From Girardinichthys multiradiatus (lineage: Eukaryota; Chordata; Actinopteri; Cyprinodontiformes; Goodeidae), in the NCBI RefSeq assembly GCF_021462225.1, contig NC_061796.1:46228891-46292890 (forward strand): a stretch of 64,000 bases of DNA, given 5' to 3'. Positions within the stretch are counted from its first letter, which is position 1, and each line of letters opens with the position of its first letter. Of this stretch, positions 10,431 through 22,535 are shown piece after piece. The translations under genes were made by a program, and so were the position numbers. The notes under the pieces were generated by a model, which made no database searches, was not told the origin of the DNA, and was given only the letters and a program-made list of their open reading frames with translations.

Positions 10431-11541
10431 TGACTCATGTAAAACCAGCTATATCAGTGTCCTATTACAGCAGTTATTGTACCTTTAACTCCTCTCTCTG
10501 TTTTCTGCACCTGCTCTGTCCACACAGTGAGGGTCTTATATTTAAAATGCACAGTACAGTGTCAGAGAAACCCAGCGGTGAGTGAGGAAGTGTTCTGGAT
10601 ACCTGTTTGTGTACACCTGACCTAGTGTGTTATTTAAAGTTGAACATTTTTTGGCACGATAGATGTCTCCTATTTCCACAATAATTGCCTGGAGGTGTTG
10701 GTTAGAAGTGCCCACATGTGGTCATGCAGTTCAGTCCTCAGTCACAGGAGTAAAACTGCAGTTATTGTGGTTAGTGTAGTTATCAGTAATGAGTACAGGA
10801 ATTAGTTTTTTGCAACATAAACAGCACCTCGGACATGTGTAAATGACCCCCTCTGGTGGTTCTGCAGTGTATTGGAATGGTGGTGGTTCCGTTTTCAATG
10901 AAGAGTTAAAAATAACCCATAATCTTATTGGGGTTGGAGGAACCACACACTCTCTGATTTGGTCTTTAGAGGTTTCTTTGCCAACTAGAAAATAAACTTT
11001 TGATAAATCAGAATTACTTTTGACTTATCTGCCCAATATTCTAAACAAGAACAGAAAACGACCAGAGAAATACTGATCAGATCAATCTGTGACTTTATTT
11101 TTCAGCTAGTTTCTGGTAGATGAAATATCAAGGGTAAAAGTATAAGGATCTAAAGAGAAAAGCATTTACAGTAAATGAAGAGTGAAAAGAAACTACACTG
11201 ATTCAAAGCTTTTAAATTAAAATAAATGTGAATCCAAGCACTATTTCTTATATTATTTATATATATTTTAATGTGTATAGCTAAGCAGGTATTGTGATTT
11301 GCCTCTGAATATTTCAGTTTAATTTCAGCAGTAGAATATTCTCTATGACTGCAGTGTGACTTTGTTAAATCTAAGGACCAGCTGCATGAATAAAGACAAG
11401 AGAAAAACCTTTGTAAATAACTCAGATATGACACAATAAATGTCTTTCTGCTATCCACACAAAACAACATTTCTGCATGCATCAAAAACAGGTAGAAGAC
11501 AATAAGAAATGTATGTAACTGGGCTCTTCAAGAACTTCAGT
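10431..11541. other. Region downstream of gene B, no gene recognised
   Basis: The ORFs here show no family features. On the minus strand a possible AATAAA polyadenylation signal ('tttatt' at about 11094) lies roughly 450 bp past the gene B stop. Confidence 0.35.
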
Positions 11542-14500
11542 CTAACAGCTGAATCTGTTCCCAAGCAGAGATGCTTCAGTGAACCAGGTCGCTGTGGAGT
11601 TCCACCAGGTTATGATCGTGACATACGGACCAGAGAACCAAACCACTCCTGTCATCCAGAACCTTTGAATGAGAAACCCAAACATCATGTAAAAAAATGA
11701 TAGTTCTTCTGGTGCAGCTAGTTTTGTTCAGTTCAGTTTGTGCTACACTCCTGCTGAGTGAATTCATGTAAGTTTTGGGCTCTACTTTCTAAGCTTTTTC
11801 TTCTCATTGTCAGACATAAAATCAGATTGAACATTTCCTGTTTTAGGTCAGTTAGAATTACCAAAATGCCAGAATAATAAATCTTCTTTTTACTTTACTA
11901 ATTCAACGTACATTTCCTTAAAATTTGGTAGAATTGCTTTTTTACATTGTATGACTTGGGTCAGATTTGTTGTGCCTGCTTCTTCAAACTTCTCACACTA
12001 GTTTGCCCATTTCTGCTGACGGAACTGGTGTAACTGGGTCAGGTATGTAGGCCGCCTTGCTCACATTCCCCCTGCTAGCTCTGCCTACATATTTTCTATT
12101 AGACTGAGATCAGGACTTTGTTCTGGCCAGGACCAAGGTTGTATAAAACCTTGAGCAGAATTTAACTTGAGGCCCCTCTTGCTGTTAGGAAAATTACCAC
12201 CATTAACAGCTTTTCAATCCAGGTTTGTTGAAATCTGGGAGCAGGGGCCAAGTGTAATTGGTTGAGCTTCAAAGGAATCACACAGTTAATTGGTTACTAT
12301 TTGCTGAGATGTATTTGTGAACAAACCGAGGTGAAACACAAAGAAAAGATTAAACTTGTAGCATCAGCTTGCAACAGTGTTAACATAACAATCAGACAAT
12401 TAAAATTATTAACACCTTTACAAAGCTAACTTGCCAGTTACATTAAACCCTAAATTTTAGTCAGTCAGTCAGTCAGTCATTTTCTACCGCTTATTCCATA
12501 GTGGGTCGCGGGGAAGCCGGTACCTATCTCCAACAGTCTATGGGCGAGAGGCGGGGTTCACCCTGGAATGATCGCCAGTCCATCGCAGGGCAACACACAA
12601 ACTACCAAGCACACACTCATTCACACACCTAAGGGCAATTTAGATTGACCAATTAACCTAACAGGCATGTGGTGCATGCACGGTGGTGCAGTTGGTAGCA
12701 CTGTTGCCTTGTAGCAAGAAGGTCCTGGGTTTGATTCCTGGCCAGGGGTCTTTCTGCATGGAGTTTGCATGTTCTCCCCTTAAATTTAAATCCTTTAACT
12801 GATCTATGAATGTGCCACATCAAATTTAACAAAATCCCCATTCTCAATAAACAAGATAAAAATGTACATATCTGGTCTGTGATAAAATCTGGTCTGTGGG
12901 AAGCCCCTGATGGCTTGGGGGCCCTAAGCAGCTGCTTACTTTTACTTTGCTTATTCTCTCTTGATGGTCACCACATAACATTGACATTGTGGTCCTTAAG
13001 CTGCTTTGTAACTAATTTGGTGGTATGCTCGGGGTCAGTGTTTATTTGGACGACCCACTCGTGTCCCAGTTTTTACTTCCTGGCTGATGTCTTAGGATGT
13101 TGCTTCATGTTCCCACATAATGTTCTTTCATCATCATGCCATCTATTTTGTGAAGTGAACCGGGCCCTCCTGCAGCAACATGATGTTGCCACCTTTGTAC
13201 TACAAAACATTGAGTCATCTTGTTTTTCTCCATTCCTCTGCAGAGCTCCTGCTTGAGTAAAAAGTTGTTTGTTTCATCAGTTATTTAAAAACATTAAATA
13301 TTTTCTTCTTACTGGTACCCAATGCACAAGGTAGGCCACTGATGGGTTTTTAACATGAATCGCCTTAGAACAACTGTTGCTTTTGTCATTGGAAATGAAA
13401 TATTCTAGATTTTGCATAAAAATAAATCAGTTTTAAAAGAGGCCTGTGTGGACTCATTGCATTTGCCATTTGCGGGAACCCATAAACCCATAAACTTCTC
13501 TCTGTCACACAGAGTCAGACATGACTGCCATGGCTTTAAAAACAAAATCTTATAAGTATGAAATACACAGAAGTGAAGCAGCACAGTTCTGAATTATGAG
13601 ATGTTCAGTATTAGCACTTTAAACATAAACAGTCACCACAGTCATCTTTCCATAGGAAAAATCTCTTACCCAAGACTTTCATTACGTCCATCAATCCAGA
13701 ACCAGTTGTTGTCAGTTTGGCCCAATGAGCAGAAATCCATAACATGATTATTTAGATGATTCTGAAAAAAAAAGAAACTATCTCAGAAGTTTCATTTTTA
13801 ATGTCAGTCTGAAAAGCTGAGGTTTGGGTCATTAAAGCTTACTTGTGCCTGAAGATCATCAACAACCAGATCTGCAGATGTGTTTTGACAGTACAGTGGA
13901 GACCCTTTCCAGATATTCTGAGGAGAACTTTGGTTATAAAGCAGGCCACACCTCTTCAGGAAGCTCGTCCAATTAGCCTGGCATGGAAGACACGCTGTAG
14001 TCATGAAATCAAAGAAACAGAACATGATGAGTAAAAGTGCAGCTCTTTATTTTTCCATTTAAATATTGAATATTCTTGCAGAACTTTTCATATTCATCTG
14101 AACTATACAGGAGCAAATACATCATCATCATCTTTTCATTTGTTTCATTAATTCAGTTGAGAAAGTTACAATGATATGAAGAATAATTCCTCAGACTGAT
14201 ATATGAGCATTTATTTCAGTTTATTTTAATTATTTTGACTTAAAGATGATGAAAACCAAAATTTTATTTCTCAGAAAATCTGAATAGGACATAAAACCAA
14301 TAAAATATGAATATAAATACAGAACTGTCAATCTACTGAACGGTATGTCCATGTACTGTACAGTATCTGCACTTAGTCCTTGGCTGCTTCTTTTTTTTGC
14401 CTAAACCTCAGGAACCTGCGCAAGGACAAGGAAGAAGCTCACAGCAGTGGAGATTGGGCGCAGTACAGGCAGGCCAGGAACAAACTAACAAAGGAGATCA

Positions 14501-17231
14501 AAGCAGCCAAGAGAAGCTACAGCGAGAATCTAAAGAAGAGCCTGTCTACTGGTGATACCTCGGCTGTATGGACTGGTCTGAGAAACCTGACTGCCTACAG
14601 GAGCCCCCCACCCATCCTGAACAGAGTCGTCTCCTGGCCAACCATCTGAATGGCTTCTACTGCAGACATGACAAGAAGCCATTCACACCTCAAACCATCT
14701 CCTCCACATCCCATTCAGGAACAACTTCTTCCCACAAAGCTACCAACACCCTACCTTCAGATCCTCTGCCTGCACTAAAGATCTCCGAGGAAGATGTAAA
14801 CAGGCTCTTTCAGCGCATGAAAACAAAGAAAGCTGGAGGACCTGATAACGTCTCCCCATCATGCCTGAAAGCCTGTGCAAATCAACTCACTCCAATCTTC
14901 ACAAGGATCTTCAACAAATCACTGGAGAAATGTGAGGTCCCCTCCTGCCTCAAATGATCCACCATCATCCTGGTGCCCAAGAAACCCACCATCCTAGGAT
15001 TAAATGACTACAGGCCTGTAGTCCTGACGTCTGTGGTCATGAAATCCTTTGAGCGGCTGGTGTTGAAGCACCTGAAAGACATCACAGGCCCCCTGCTGGA
15101 CCTCCTGCAGTTTGCTTACCGAGCAAACAGGTCGGCAGATGATGCTGTTAACTTGGGGCTACACTTCATCCTGCAACACCTCGACCACCCAGGGACGTAC
15201 GCCAGGATCCTGTTTGTAGACTTCAGCTCGGCCTTCAACACCATCATACCAGACATCCTCCACCAGAAGCTCACCCAGCTCAACATCCCAGCCTCCACCT
15301 GTCAGTGGATCAACAGCTTCCTGACGGATCGACAGCAGCAGGTGAGACTGGGGAGCATCTTCTCCCGATCCAGATCAATAAGTATTGGTGCCCCCCAGGG
15401 GTGTGTTCTATCCCCACTCCTCTTCTCTCTGTACACAAATGACTGCACCTCATCGGACTCGTCCATGAAACTCCTGAAGGTTGCAGATGTCACCACTGTC
15501 ATTGGACTGATCCAGGACGGTGATGAGTCCACATACAGACAGCAGGTCGGCTGGTACACTGGTGTAGTCAGAACTACCTTGAACTGAACCCACTCAAGAC
15601 TGTGGAAATGGTGGTGGACTTTCGGAGAACACCACCCCCATACACCCCCCTCACCATCCTCAACAACACTGTATCAGCCGTGGACCACTTCAGGTTCTTA
15701 GGAACCACCATCTCTGAGGACCTGAGATGGTCTTCACACATAGACACTGTTCGAAAGAAGGTCCAGCAGAGACTGTACTTCCTGAGGCAACTCAAGAAGT
15801 TCAACCTTCCACAGGAGCTGCTGGTCATCTTCTACACTGCCATCATTCAGTCTGTCCTGTCTTCATCCATCTCAGTGTGGTTTGGCTCATCCACAAAACA
15901 GGACAGGTCCAGACTGCAACAAATAATCAGGACTGCAGAGAGAATAATCAGAGCTGACCTTCCCTCCATCCAGGACTTATACAGGTCTAGTCCCAGGAGA
16001 AGAGCTGCTAAAATCTCTGCAGACCCCACACACCCTGCACATAAACTGTTCAGTGCTTTACCTTTATGCCGCCGCTACAGAACACTGTTCACTAAAACCA
16101 GCAGCCAAAGAGACAGTTTCTTCCTCCAGGCTGTTTCTCTGATGAACATTCAATAGAGTACAAAACAACAGCATACAGATGTTGCAAATGCGCCTTTGTA
16201 TATGTATGTGTATATTGTATATATGTATATTCTTTGATGCAAAAACAAAAACTAGAGAGCAAAGTGTACTGGAGTCAAAATCCTTATTTGTATGTACAAA
16301 CTTGGCAATAAAGCTGATTCTGATTCTCTATGTCTTCCAGTAACTTTGTTAGTTCTTATTTTCCAGGTTCTTATATCATCATCATCATCTTTATTGGTCA
16401 TTGCACATGTACATTACAAAGAAATTTGTCCTCTGCATTTAACCCATCCGTTATAGGGAGCAGTGGGCTGCCATTGTGCAGCGCCCAGAGAGCATTCTGG
16501 GGCTAAGGGTCTTGCTCAGAGACCCAGAGTGGCAATCTGTGGGGTACAAACCTGGCCCCTTGTGTCCCCTCTGGAACACAAACCTCCTGTTTTAATCACT
16601 AGGCCACCACTCCTCCCTTAGGTTGTTGTAGTTTTCTTAGATCTGTTTCGCTGAATTTGTTATTTAGTCCCTTCTCCCATGGTTTAGTTTTGTAATCAGT
16701 TCACCTGTTCCTCAGCCTCCTTGCATACACATGTCTCTAATTCCTGCTGATTGCCTTGCCTCTCATTCCTTTGTTCCACATTCACTTCCCTCAGTTTAAA
16801 AGGTCAGTGTTGCTCATTATTGGTTCCTCCCGTTCACTACCCCTGTCTAAGTTCTGTTGGTGTGATGTTTCCCTCAGAGGACTTTTGTATGTTTGGGCTC
16901 GACTTAAGTAAGTTTTTGGAAGCTATTCATGTAAAGCTTGGAAAACCTTTGATTAAAGACGAAGCCTTCTCTGAACATGCTGCTGCCCAGTGCTTGTCTG
17001 CGTTTTGGTCCACTACAGCCACAGACCGTGACACACCTTAGTTTTAATCTTAGTCTTTTGGATGAAAATGCTTATTAGTTTTAGTTATAAGTAGTCATTT
17101 GTGTGATAATTTTAGTCAACACACTTTCAAAATGTTTTAGTCTAGTTTTAGTGAGATTTTGTAAAAAAAAAGATTTTTTTCTCTATCTCTGTATATAAAG
17201 TATACATAGATATCATATGTACACATCTGTA

Positions 17232-17291
<60 letters not shown>

Positions 17292-20200
17292 GGCACATTT
17301 GGCCAAATTGTGCTGAAATCCCAGCTCTGGCTGGCACATTGCCCACTAAAACCTTTGTTGACCAATATGCTGCAACTGGTTCAGTCCACATTTGCTGCAG
17401 TTATAGTCAATTTTTATGGTGTTTCGCAATGTTTATTTAGAAAAAGTTTTGTTGAGGCTAAAAAAAATTGGGTTTTCTCTGTGTAATCACAAATAAATCA
17501 GACATAGTTGCAATAGTGGTTCCACTGGAAAAATATTCTTTTATGTCTTACCTTTACACAGGTACCAAATGTTTGCATTTAGATTTTGTAACTATGGAGA
17601 TAAACTTGATTAAGTTTGTTGTGTATTTTTTAGGCTTAAATTGCTTCTAAAATCCTGTGGGCTTAATGGGTTAAAGCAGTAAACATATCAACATATCAGC
17701 ATATCAACTGCAATTGTTACAGTTAATCAATAACGTAGTATATATTATCTGGAAAGTTAGAGATATTTGACACTAAAAATTATAAATTACATAAAAAAAA
17801 AAAAAATTATAAAACTTAATCTTTAAATTGAGCACTCACTTTTGTCTGAGCAAAATTCACGTACTGGAAAGTTGTCGTACATCAGGATGACCTCCAGTAC
17901 CCTCTTCAGGTCGTCCCGCTCTCTGATCAGCTGCTTAGTCACATCCTCTAAAATACTCTTTTTAATAATCAGAAGCTTGTTCTCTTCCTTCAAGAGTACC
18001 AACTGTTTACTGTGGCTCTTCTTATGGTCCTTCATGTCAACAGTGACTTTAAATGAGAGGAAACAGAACATGAGACTCCAGGGCTGGCCCAAGGTCTAAT
18101 AAGGTCTTAAGCAGAATTTGACTTAGGGCCCCTCTTCCATCACCACCACTAACAGCGATTCAATCCAGATTTGGTGGAATGTGGGAGAGGGGGCCAAGTA
18201 CAAAAGTAATCACAGATATTACAAATATTATTTGCTGAGATGTATTTTTAACAAATTGAGCTAAAACACAAAGGAAAGATTAACCTCAAAGCATTAGATT
18301 GTATCTATAGTAACACAACAATCAGACAATAAAAATTTATATTTACACTTTTACAAAGTTAACTGGCCACTTCCTTTAAATCTTCTACATTCTAAGCTAT
18401 TCCAAATCTTTTATTTATTATTTATTTGTGTCTGCTGAAACCATCACATCAAACTTATTAGTATTCTCCGTCTCAATAAATAAATATTAACTTTTGAGGT
18501 CTAAGGTCTGTGTTAGAATTCAAGCATTTACGGCCCACGTTGGTTTGGGGGGCCCAAAGAACCGGCTTTGTTTGCGTTTGCCTTGGGATGGCTCTGAGAG
18601 ACACCCAGGCAGTGAATCTGTGTGTCAAACGTCCACTGGTTTATGTGGATGGCTGCCTATCTGCAGCCTGGTTCTGCAGAAGGTTTCTTCTGCTTTTTCC
18701 ACTGTTGCCTGCAGCCCCAAATGAATATAAACATCAATCTGCTGGTTGCCAGAAGAAGACACATTGTCACTAATTAGCGTCTGGTCATTTATGGGTTCTC
18801 ACTATTAGAAATTACGATAAATTGGAATTGTTTCTGGAAATATGTGGACATGGCGGTCCTGATTAAAACCTTTAATTGAATAAAAGAAATCGGGTTCAGG
18901 AAAATTGTGCTCGAACTGAACCTACATGAAGTGGCCTGAGATGACATCATGTCAATACAATTTATCAAATCTTATTAAATTGAACTGAAATGAGTTGAAT
19001 TTAGGTAATACAATCAGCTATTAAATCAGCTATTTTATGCAATTGAAATTAAATAAAATTGATTTGAACTGAGTTGAACTTCTATCCATCCACAGGGATT
19101 GGCGCCTATCTCCAGGGGTCAAAGGGCAGGTCTGGGCAGGTCTCCAGTTAATCAAAGGGCATCAGAGACATGCAACCTTGCAGATGAATTAAACTAAACC
19201 TAACTGAACTGAACTGGATGGACTGAATGTGGGAAGACTATTGTCACAGCAGCATTATGCTATATAGGTCAGTTGTTTTTCCCGTTCACTGAAATTATCC
19301 TACATAAAAACACAAGTCACTATAAAAGCATGAATAGTAGTCATTTTTGTTCACCCATGAAGTATCACTGAATATCCAACCAATGTAATAGAAAACTGGA
19401 ACAGAAAATTCTATTTTAAAATCACAGATTCTAAAACCCTCAGTTGGTCAGAAAGTATTTGATACAAATTCAATATGAGGAGAAAAAGACTCACTCCAGG
19501 TGATGATGGCGATGCTCGCCAACAGCAGGATGGAAAGGATCCCCACTGACAGCAGCAATGAGTAAAAGCAGATCTTACTTTTCTTCCCTGCATATAAGGA
19601 GAAAACCCAGTAGTCTTTAATATTGTTGTGGTTCCACTTAAAGTTTACAGTAATTTAAATTTAAATAATCTAACAGGTATATTCTGAAATTAACGATTGA
19701 GTAAACACATGGCTCAATATTGTTGCCTTCAGAGTACAATAAGCCCACATGTTATGTTTGTTAGTTTAAAACTGATAATGGTCTTTAGAACTTTTTTGAA
19801 ATGTTGATGTTTGCACAATCAAACTGGTTCAACATATTCAGTGTTTCTTCAGGCAGTCTGACTCAACGCTAACAATTGAGGCTGTGAGTCAGTCCTGCTG
19901 AGAAGCTGCTCATGCACCCTCAACCCATGTTTTCTGACAGGTGGAGGTGACATCAAAGAACCAGTCAGAGTCATGAAAAAGGATAGAAATCTGGAAATAA
20001 GTAAATATAACTTGTGCATGCATAACAAAGCAGGCTTTTTATTATAACTGCCAGTTATTCAAAGTAGGTAAAACAAAATCTACGATACTCTGACTAAAAT
20101 CTCTTATTTTATTGGCTTACTGAGATTTGAAAGCTCACTCTGAAAGTCGGACTTTCAACACTTTTTTCTTCAGGCCATGATTACAGGATACCAGATTTGT

Positions 20201-20499
20201 TAACACCATAGGATGAGCAGAATTTCCATAAAATGGTAATACTTATGAAGGGCCACTAGCTGGCCATATCTTTAATATCAAAAGCACACTACATGTAAAG
20301 AAACTACTGAGAATGGATAAAGAAGGGTTGCATAAGGAGGAATCTTTTAGTTCTAAATCATAACTGGGAATGCCTGCTTCATCATTTATTACTCTTTCTT
20401 CAGAAAAGTCCAGATGAAAGTGATTTCCAACAGTCACCTACCTTTTTCCAGCTCCTGTGTGTTCTCGTATATTGCTTCACTACTGCTGTTTACATCCAT
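11542..20499 (-). CDS. C-type lectin-like type II receptor, gene B (six exons)
   Basis: Six exons splice cleanly into 240 codons: 20499-20442, 19587-19495, 18046-17840, 13994-13843, 13761-13670 and 11662-11542, with end phases 1,1,1,0,2 and GT-AG introns throughout. The start MDVNSSSEAIYENTQEL is a short tail with a Tyr in IYENT. Exon 2 encodes the transmembrane helix (LLLSVGILSILLLASIAIIT). Exon 3 is a coiled-coil neck of about 68 residues ending FPVREFCSDK. Exons 4-6 form the CTLD: CLPCQANW, the C1 cysteine in LYCQNTSADL, WFWIDGRNESLG, and the final GNRFSC-stop. The protein ends exactly at the last conserved cysteine (C4). The inner disulfide cysteines (C2, C3) and calcium-site motifs are absent. 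Several N-x-S/T sites suggest glycosylation. It is probably a plasma-membrane immune receptor of NK-receptor/CD209-like type; the ligand is unknown. Introns 3 and 5 are swollen by transposons. Confidence 0.82.
12140..12945 (+). mobile_element. Non-autonomous hAT-like element, copy 1 (itself interrupted)
   Basis: It is homologous to 18072-18575. Shared are 'gcagaatttaacttg-ggcccctctt', 'tcaatccaggtttg', 'tatttgctgagatgtattt' and 'aacaatcagacaat'. It ends 'gggggccctaagcagctgcttac', typical of the GGGCCC-rich ends of fish hAT-type MITEs. It is interrupted at 12461-12780 by a second repeat. Confidence 0.55.
12461..12780 (+). repeat. Inner insertion: non-LTR end plus tRNA-derived SINE
   Basis: (GTCA)n at 12461-12479, then the 'ctaccgcttattccatagtgggtcgcgg' block also found at 7655-7795. 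From 12680 follows a tRNA-like SINE: A-box-like 'cggtggtgcagttggtagca' and B-box-like 'gggtttgattcctgg'. The same SINE appears on the minus strand at 22430-22535. Confidence 0.6.
14380..16325 (+). pseudogene. LINE reverse transcriptase (CR1/L2/Rex1-like group), broken
   Basis: A 5'-truncated non-LTR element in intron 3 of gene B, antisense to it. It encodes a linker region (RQARNKLTKEIKAAKRSY), then an RT domain: motif A LFVDFSSAFNTI, motif B GAPQGCVLSPLLFSLYTND, and motif C as LKVADVTTVIG where F/YADD is expected. A C-terminal region follows (FLGTTIS...QQRLYFLRQLKKFNLP, RRYRTLFT). Stops at 14955 and 15585 and a frameshift near 15600 kill it. The 3' end has 'acttggcaataaagc' and TGATTC units. 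Copies of the same family lie at 1-198 and 4893-5265. Confidence 0.88.
16375..16620 (-). repeat. tRNA-derived SINE
   Basis: Read on the minus strand from 16620: 'gtggcctagtgattaaaaca' is an RNA polymerase III A-box-like tRNA head, a degraded B-box follows near 16545, then a body with 'gcccactgctccctataacg'. It ends in a GATGAT simple tail at 16375-16392. It sits directly behind the LINE end at 16325. Confidence 0.65.
16625..17035 (+). mobile_element. LTR-like fragment
   Basis: CT-rich stretch with 'cacctgttcctcagcctcc', a TTTAAAAGG promoter-like box near 16797, and an end '...gcgttttggtccactacag...cgtgaca'. The layout is like 35672-36551 and 61854-62647. The left end is cut by the SINE. Internal genes are absent. 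Confidence 0.35.
17231..17290. repeat. Compound (CT)n(AT)n microsatellite
   Basis: An uninterrupted CT run passes directly into an AT run of about 18 units. It lies in intron 3 of gene B. Confidence 0.97.
17286..17590. repeat. Interspersed repeat, copy 1 of a pair with 30480-30835
   Basis: Both copies contain 'ggcacattt-gc-aaattg', 'ggcatattgccc/ggcacattgccc', 'ttcagtcca', 'tggtgttt-gcaatgtt', 'aatcacaaa-aaatcagacatag' and 'ggttccactggaaaaat-ttcttttat' in the same order and orientation. Nothing coding. Probably a non-autonomous transposon. Confidence 0.7.
18072..18575 (+). mobile_element. Non-autonomous hAT-like element, copy 2
   Basis: It starts 'ccagggctggcccaaggtc' and ends near 'ttggggggcccaaagaacc', giving imperfect GGGCC-rich inverted ends. 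It is homologous to the interrupted copy at 12140-12945. It sits in intron 2 of gene B, directly beside the neck exon. Confidence 0.55.
18640..19170 (+). repeat. Degenerate interspersed repeats
   Basis: 'gcctggttctgcagaaggtttcttctg' and a TTGAA-rich end (18960-19080) resemble the family at 10040-10430. At 19085-19170 lies a remnant of the 'ggcgcctatctccag' repeat end. No coding content. Confidence 0.35.
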
Positions 20500-20866
20500 C
20501 ACTGATGGCTGGGAAACTCAGAGAAAACCAGAAACTGCAGGAGATGGTTTCAAGAAAAGCAGTGCCTCAGTGAAGAACGTCTCCTCTTCCTCTGCAGGTT
20601 CAGAAGACTAAACTTACAGGCTGCCTGTTTTCTGTGCAATCTCACTTTGCAAAACAGCAACAGTGAAATTAGTTGTTTAAGTTGGAATTTGTTTATTTAA
20701 ACTACATCTGCTGATTTGCGTTAATACACAAATAAATGAGTTGAGTTGAATAGAAAAGCATTCATATCAGTCATCCTTAGTCCATATCTGTTTAAATGGA
20801 AGACTTGTGTCACCTTCAGGTCCTGAAATTTGGATGCTTTATTTAAATTTTCTGTGATCAATATAC
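20411..20866 (-). promoter_or_regulatory. First exon and upstream region of gene B, duplicated elsewhere
   Basis: The stretch holding the gene B start and about 370 bp upstream of it has a close counterpart at 35283-35665. Its distal part has a further counterpart at 36790-37015. Shared strings include 'tccagctc-tgtgt', 'gaacgtctcctcttcc', 'tgctgattt-c-ttaa', 'acaaataaa' and 'tatctgtttaaatggaag'. Because it sits directly 5' of the start codon it should contain the promoter; no TATA box was singled out. Confidence 0.5.
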
Positions 20867-21266
20867 AAAGTAGAAAACTGAATAAGAACGTTACAACACC
20901 TAAATGTAGTTATAATAGGAATCCCCTAAAATACAATATTTCACAAACAGACATAATTATGACATGAACACATAGTGACTCATTTAATCACTCTAGAAGG
21001 ATTTTATGACTCAGTTTTCTGAGGAACCTACAAAAGTTCAACCTTTGTAAAATCATTGGTTTACCAATGTCATGTTTTAGAGTGAAGAGGTAAAAATAGT
21101 CCAAGCAGAGTTGGTCCCCTCAGGGAAAAAATGTTTTCGGCACAACTAATGTACAAGGATTCATACAGTCACAGACATCCAGAATTAAGTATTGTGTTTT
21201 CATTAGACTGTAACAGAAAATCTTAATTACACAAAAAAAAAGGTTGAAAACTTTAACCAATAAAAT
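20867..21266. other. No gene recognised
   Basis: AT-rich intergenic DNA between the upstream region of gene B and an LTR-like repeat. Confidence 0.4.
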
Positions 21267-21895
21267 TGTTGTAATTATGAATATGAATATATTATTCAAT
21301 ATTTAATATTAATATTTTTATATTTTATTAAATAATATTTGGGTCTGTTAAGGGTTGTCCTGTGAATACCAGCCCAGTAAGGCGATGGTATTAGGACAAA
21401 ATAGAAAGGTGTGAGACGAGCTCTGACATTATTGAACAGCATAAACTCTGCACATATATGGAATGAATTCACACAATTTCTTAAAATACAAGAATTTATT
21501 AACAAAAATAAGTCAACTCAAAGTCAAACATATTTCAATTAACAAACTCTTTACTTTGCTAAAACAATCCAACTAAACTACCAAGCAGAATTAAAGAATA
21601 ATGAAGACTAATGGGTTATGTACAATATAAACAAGTTGATTAAAGATGATTGATAATTATGACCAAAAGAGTGATGCAACATTACCATGCAATGTTTATG
21701 TTTGAGAACCAAGGATTATCTTGAAGAATCTGGAAATGAAGTTAAATTAGTCTTGGAACCAACTTAGACAATAATCAGCAAACGTTTAGACAACCATTCA
21801 CAATGCAAGATCAGATAAATATTATTTTAATGAAACAATATTTTAAGAATGATTTACTGAATAAAACCAAACTTCTGGATGACCATTTCTCAACA
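21267..21895 (+). mobile_element. LTR-like repeat (TGTTGT...CAACA), copy 1
   Basis: About 629 bp with TG...CA ends (TGTTGTAATTATG ... CTCAACA). It is nearly colinear with 47282-47912, which lies in opposite orientation. A strongly conserved block is 'ggtctgttaagg-ttgtcctgtgaataccagcccagtaaggcgatgg'. It has no ORF of its own; a conserved minus-strand ORF in both copies only reflects DNA similarity. Probably a solo LTR. No clean target-site duplication was found. Confidence 0.55.
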
Positions 21896-22429
21896 GTGAG
21901 CTGACTTTTTTTTATTAAAATAATATTTAAAGACATTTCTCAGTTTTGTCTTTCACCCTTTCATAAAGCCTAAAACCAAAAACAAAGAAAAGGAAAGGGA
22001 GAAATTAATTTCCTAGTTACAGTTACAGAACCAAATAATCTTTGATCAGCTAATGAATTGTAAACAGTATGATCCTGTAAACAGGGAGGAAGGAAGCTGT
22101 GTTAACCAAAGCCAAACTTTGTGGATATTATGTTAACTGATAAATCTATGCTCAGGTTTTTTTTCATCTGCTTTGTGTGGGATCCCACCAGCTGTGGCGC
22201 ATTAAAAGCATTACAGCTTTCCACTGCCGCTGAGACCTCTGGTTTGCTCTACATGCAAACTCTGTGTGGTGCCAGTGAAAAACAAGAACTACAAAATGAG
22301 AGACACAGAATCGTTTTTGTTTTAAGTTGGATTTGTTTTTTCAAAAGACCAATGATATTTTGCATGAATTTAAATATAAACAAGTTTAATGTAAATGTAA
22401 ATGAGATCAACTATTTTCACCTGCAGTTA
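21896..22429. other. No gene recognised
   Basis: AT-rich intergenic sequence. 'gaaaaacaagaactacaaaa' at about 22277 is close to 'gaaaaaacaggaactacaaaa' at 36803, so a scrap of the duplicated receptor upstream region may be present. Confidence 0.3.
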
Positions 22430-22535
22430 CGCATGCACCAAGAAAACATGCAAACTCCATGCAAAAAGACACCAGCCAGGAGTCAAACTCAGGATCTTCT
22501 TGCTGTAAGGTAACAGTGCTACCAACTGTGCCACC
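22430..22535 (-). repeat. tRNA-derived SINE fragment
   Basis: The reverse complement carries 'gtggcacagttggtagcactgtta' (A-box region) and 'gagtttgactcctggctgg' (B-box region). It continues into 'tttgcatggagtttgcatg', matching the SINE at 12680-12780. Confidence 0.6.

Larger units (their letters stand above)
11935..13215 (-). pseudogene. Salmonid-type Tc1 transposase relic, split by insertions
   Basis: Two segments on the minus strand, about 11935-12140 and 12950-13215, carry Tc1 transposase DNA: 'ggtatgtaggccgccttgctc', 'ttctattagactgagatcaggactttg' and, further on, 'gtatgctcggggtcagtgtttatttgg', 'cttcctggctgatgtcttaggatgttgctt' and 'atgatgccatctattttgtgaagt' type stretches. The order is that of one transposase gene interrupted by the repeat at 12140-12945. 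It lies in intron 5 of gene B. Confidence 0.7.

Noticed and set aside
12680..12780. Functional tRNA gene
   Set aside because: A- and B-box-like motifs are present but the body is a SINE; no cloverleaf could be folded by eye and other copies exist.
17148..17486. Two ORFs with Tyr-Ile and Arg-Glu repeats
   Set aside because: They translate the CT/AT microsatellite.
21296..21505. Conserved 69-aa protein also found at 47674-47862
   Set aside because: The two ORFs lie in inverted copies of an LTR-like repeat; similarity extends through non-coding parts and the ends differ.
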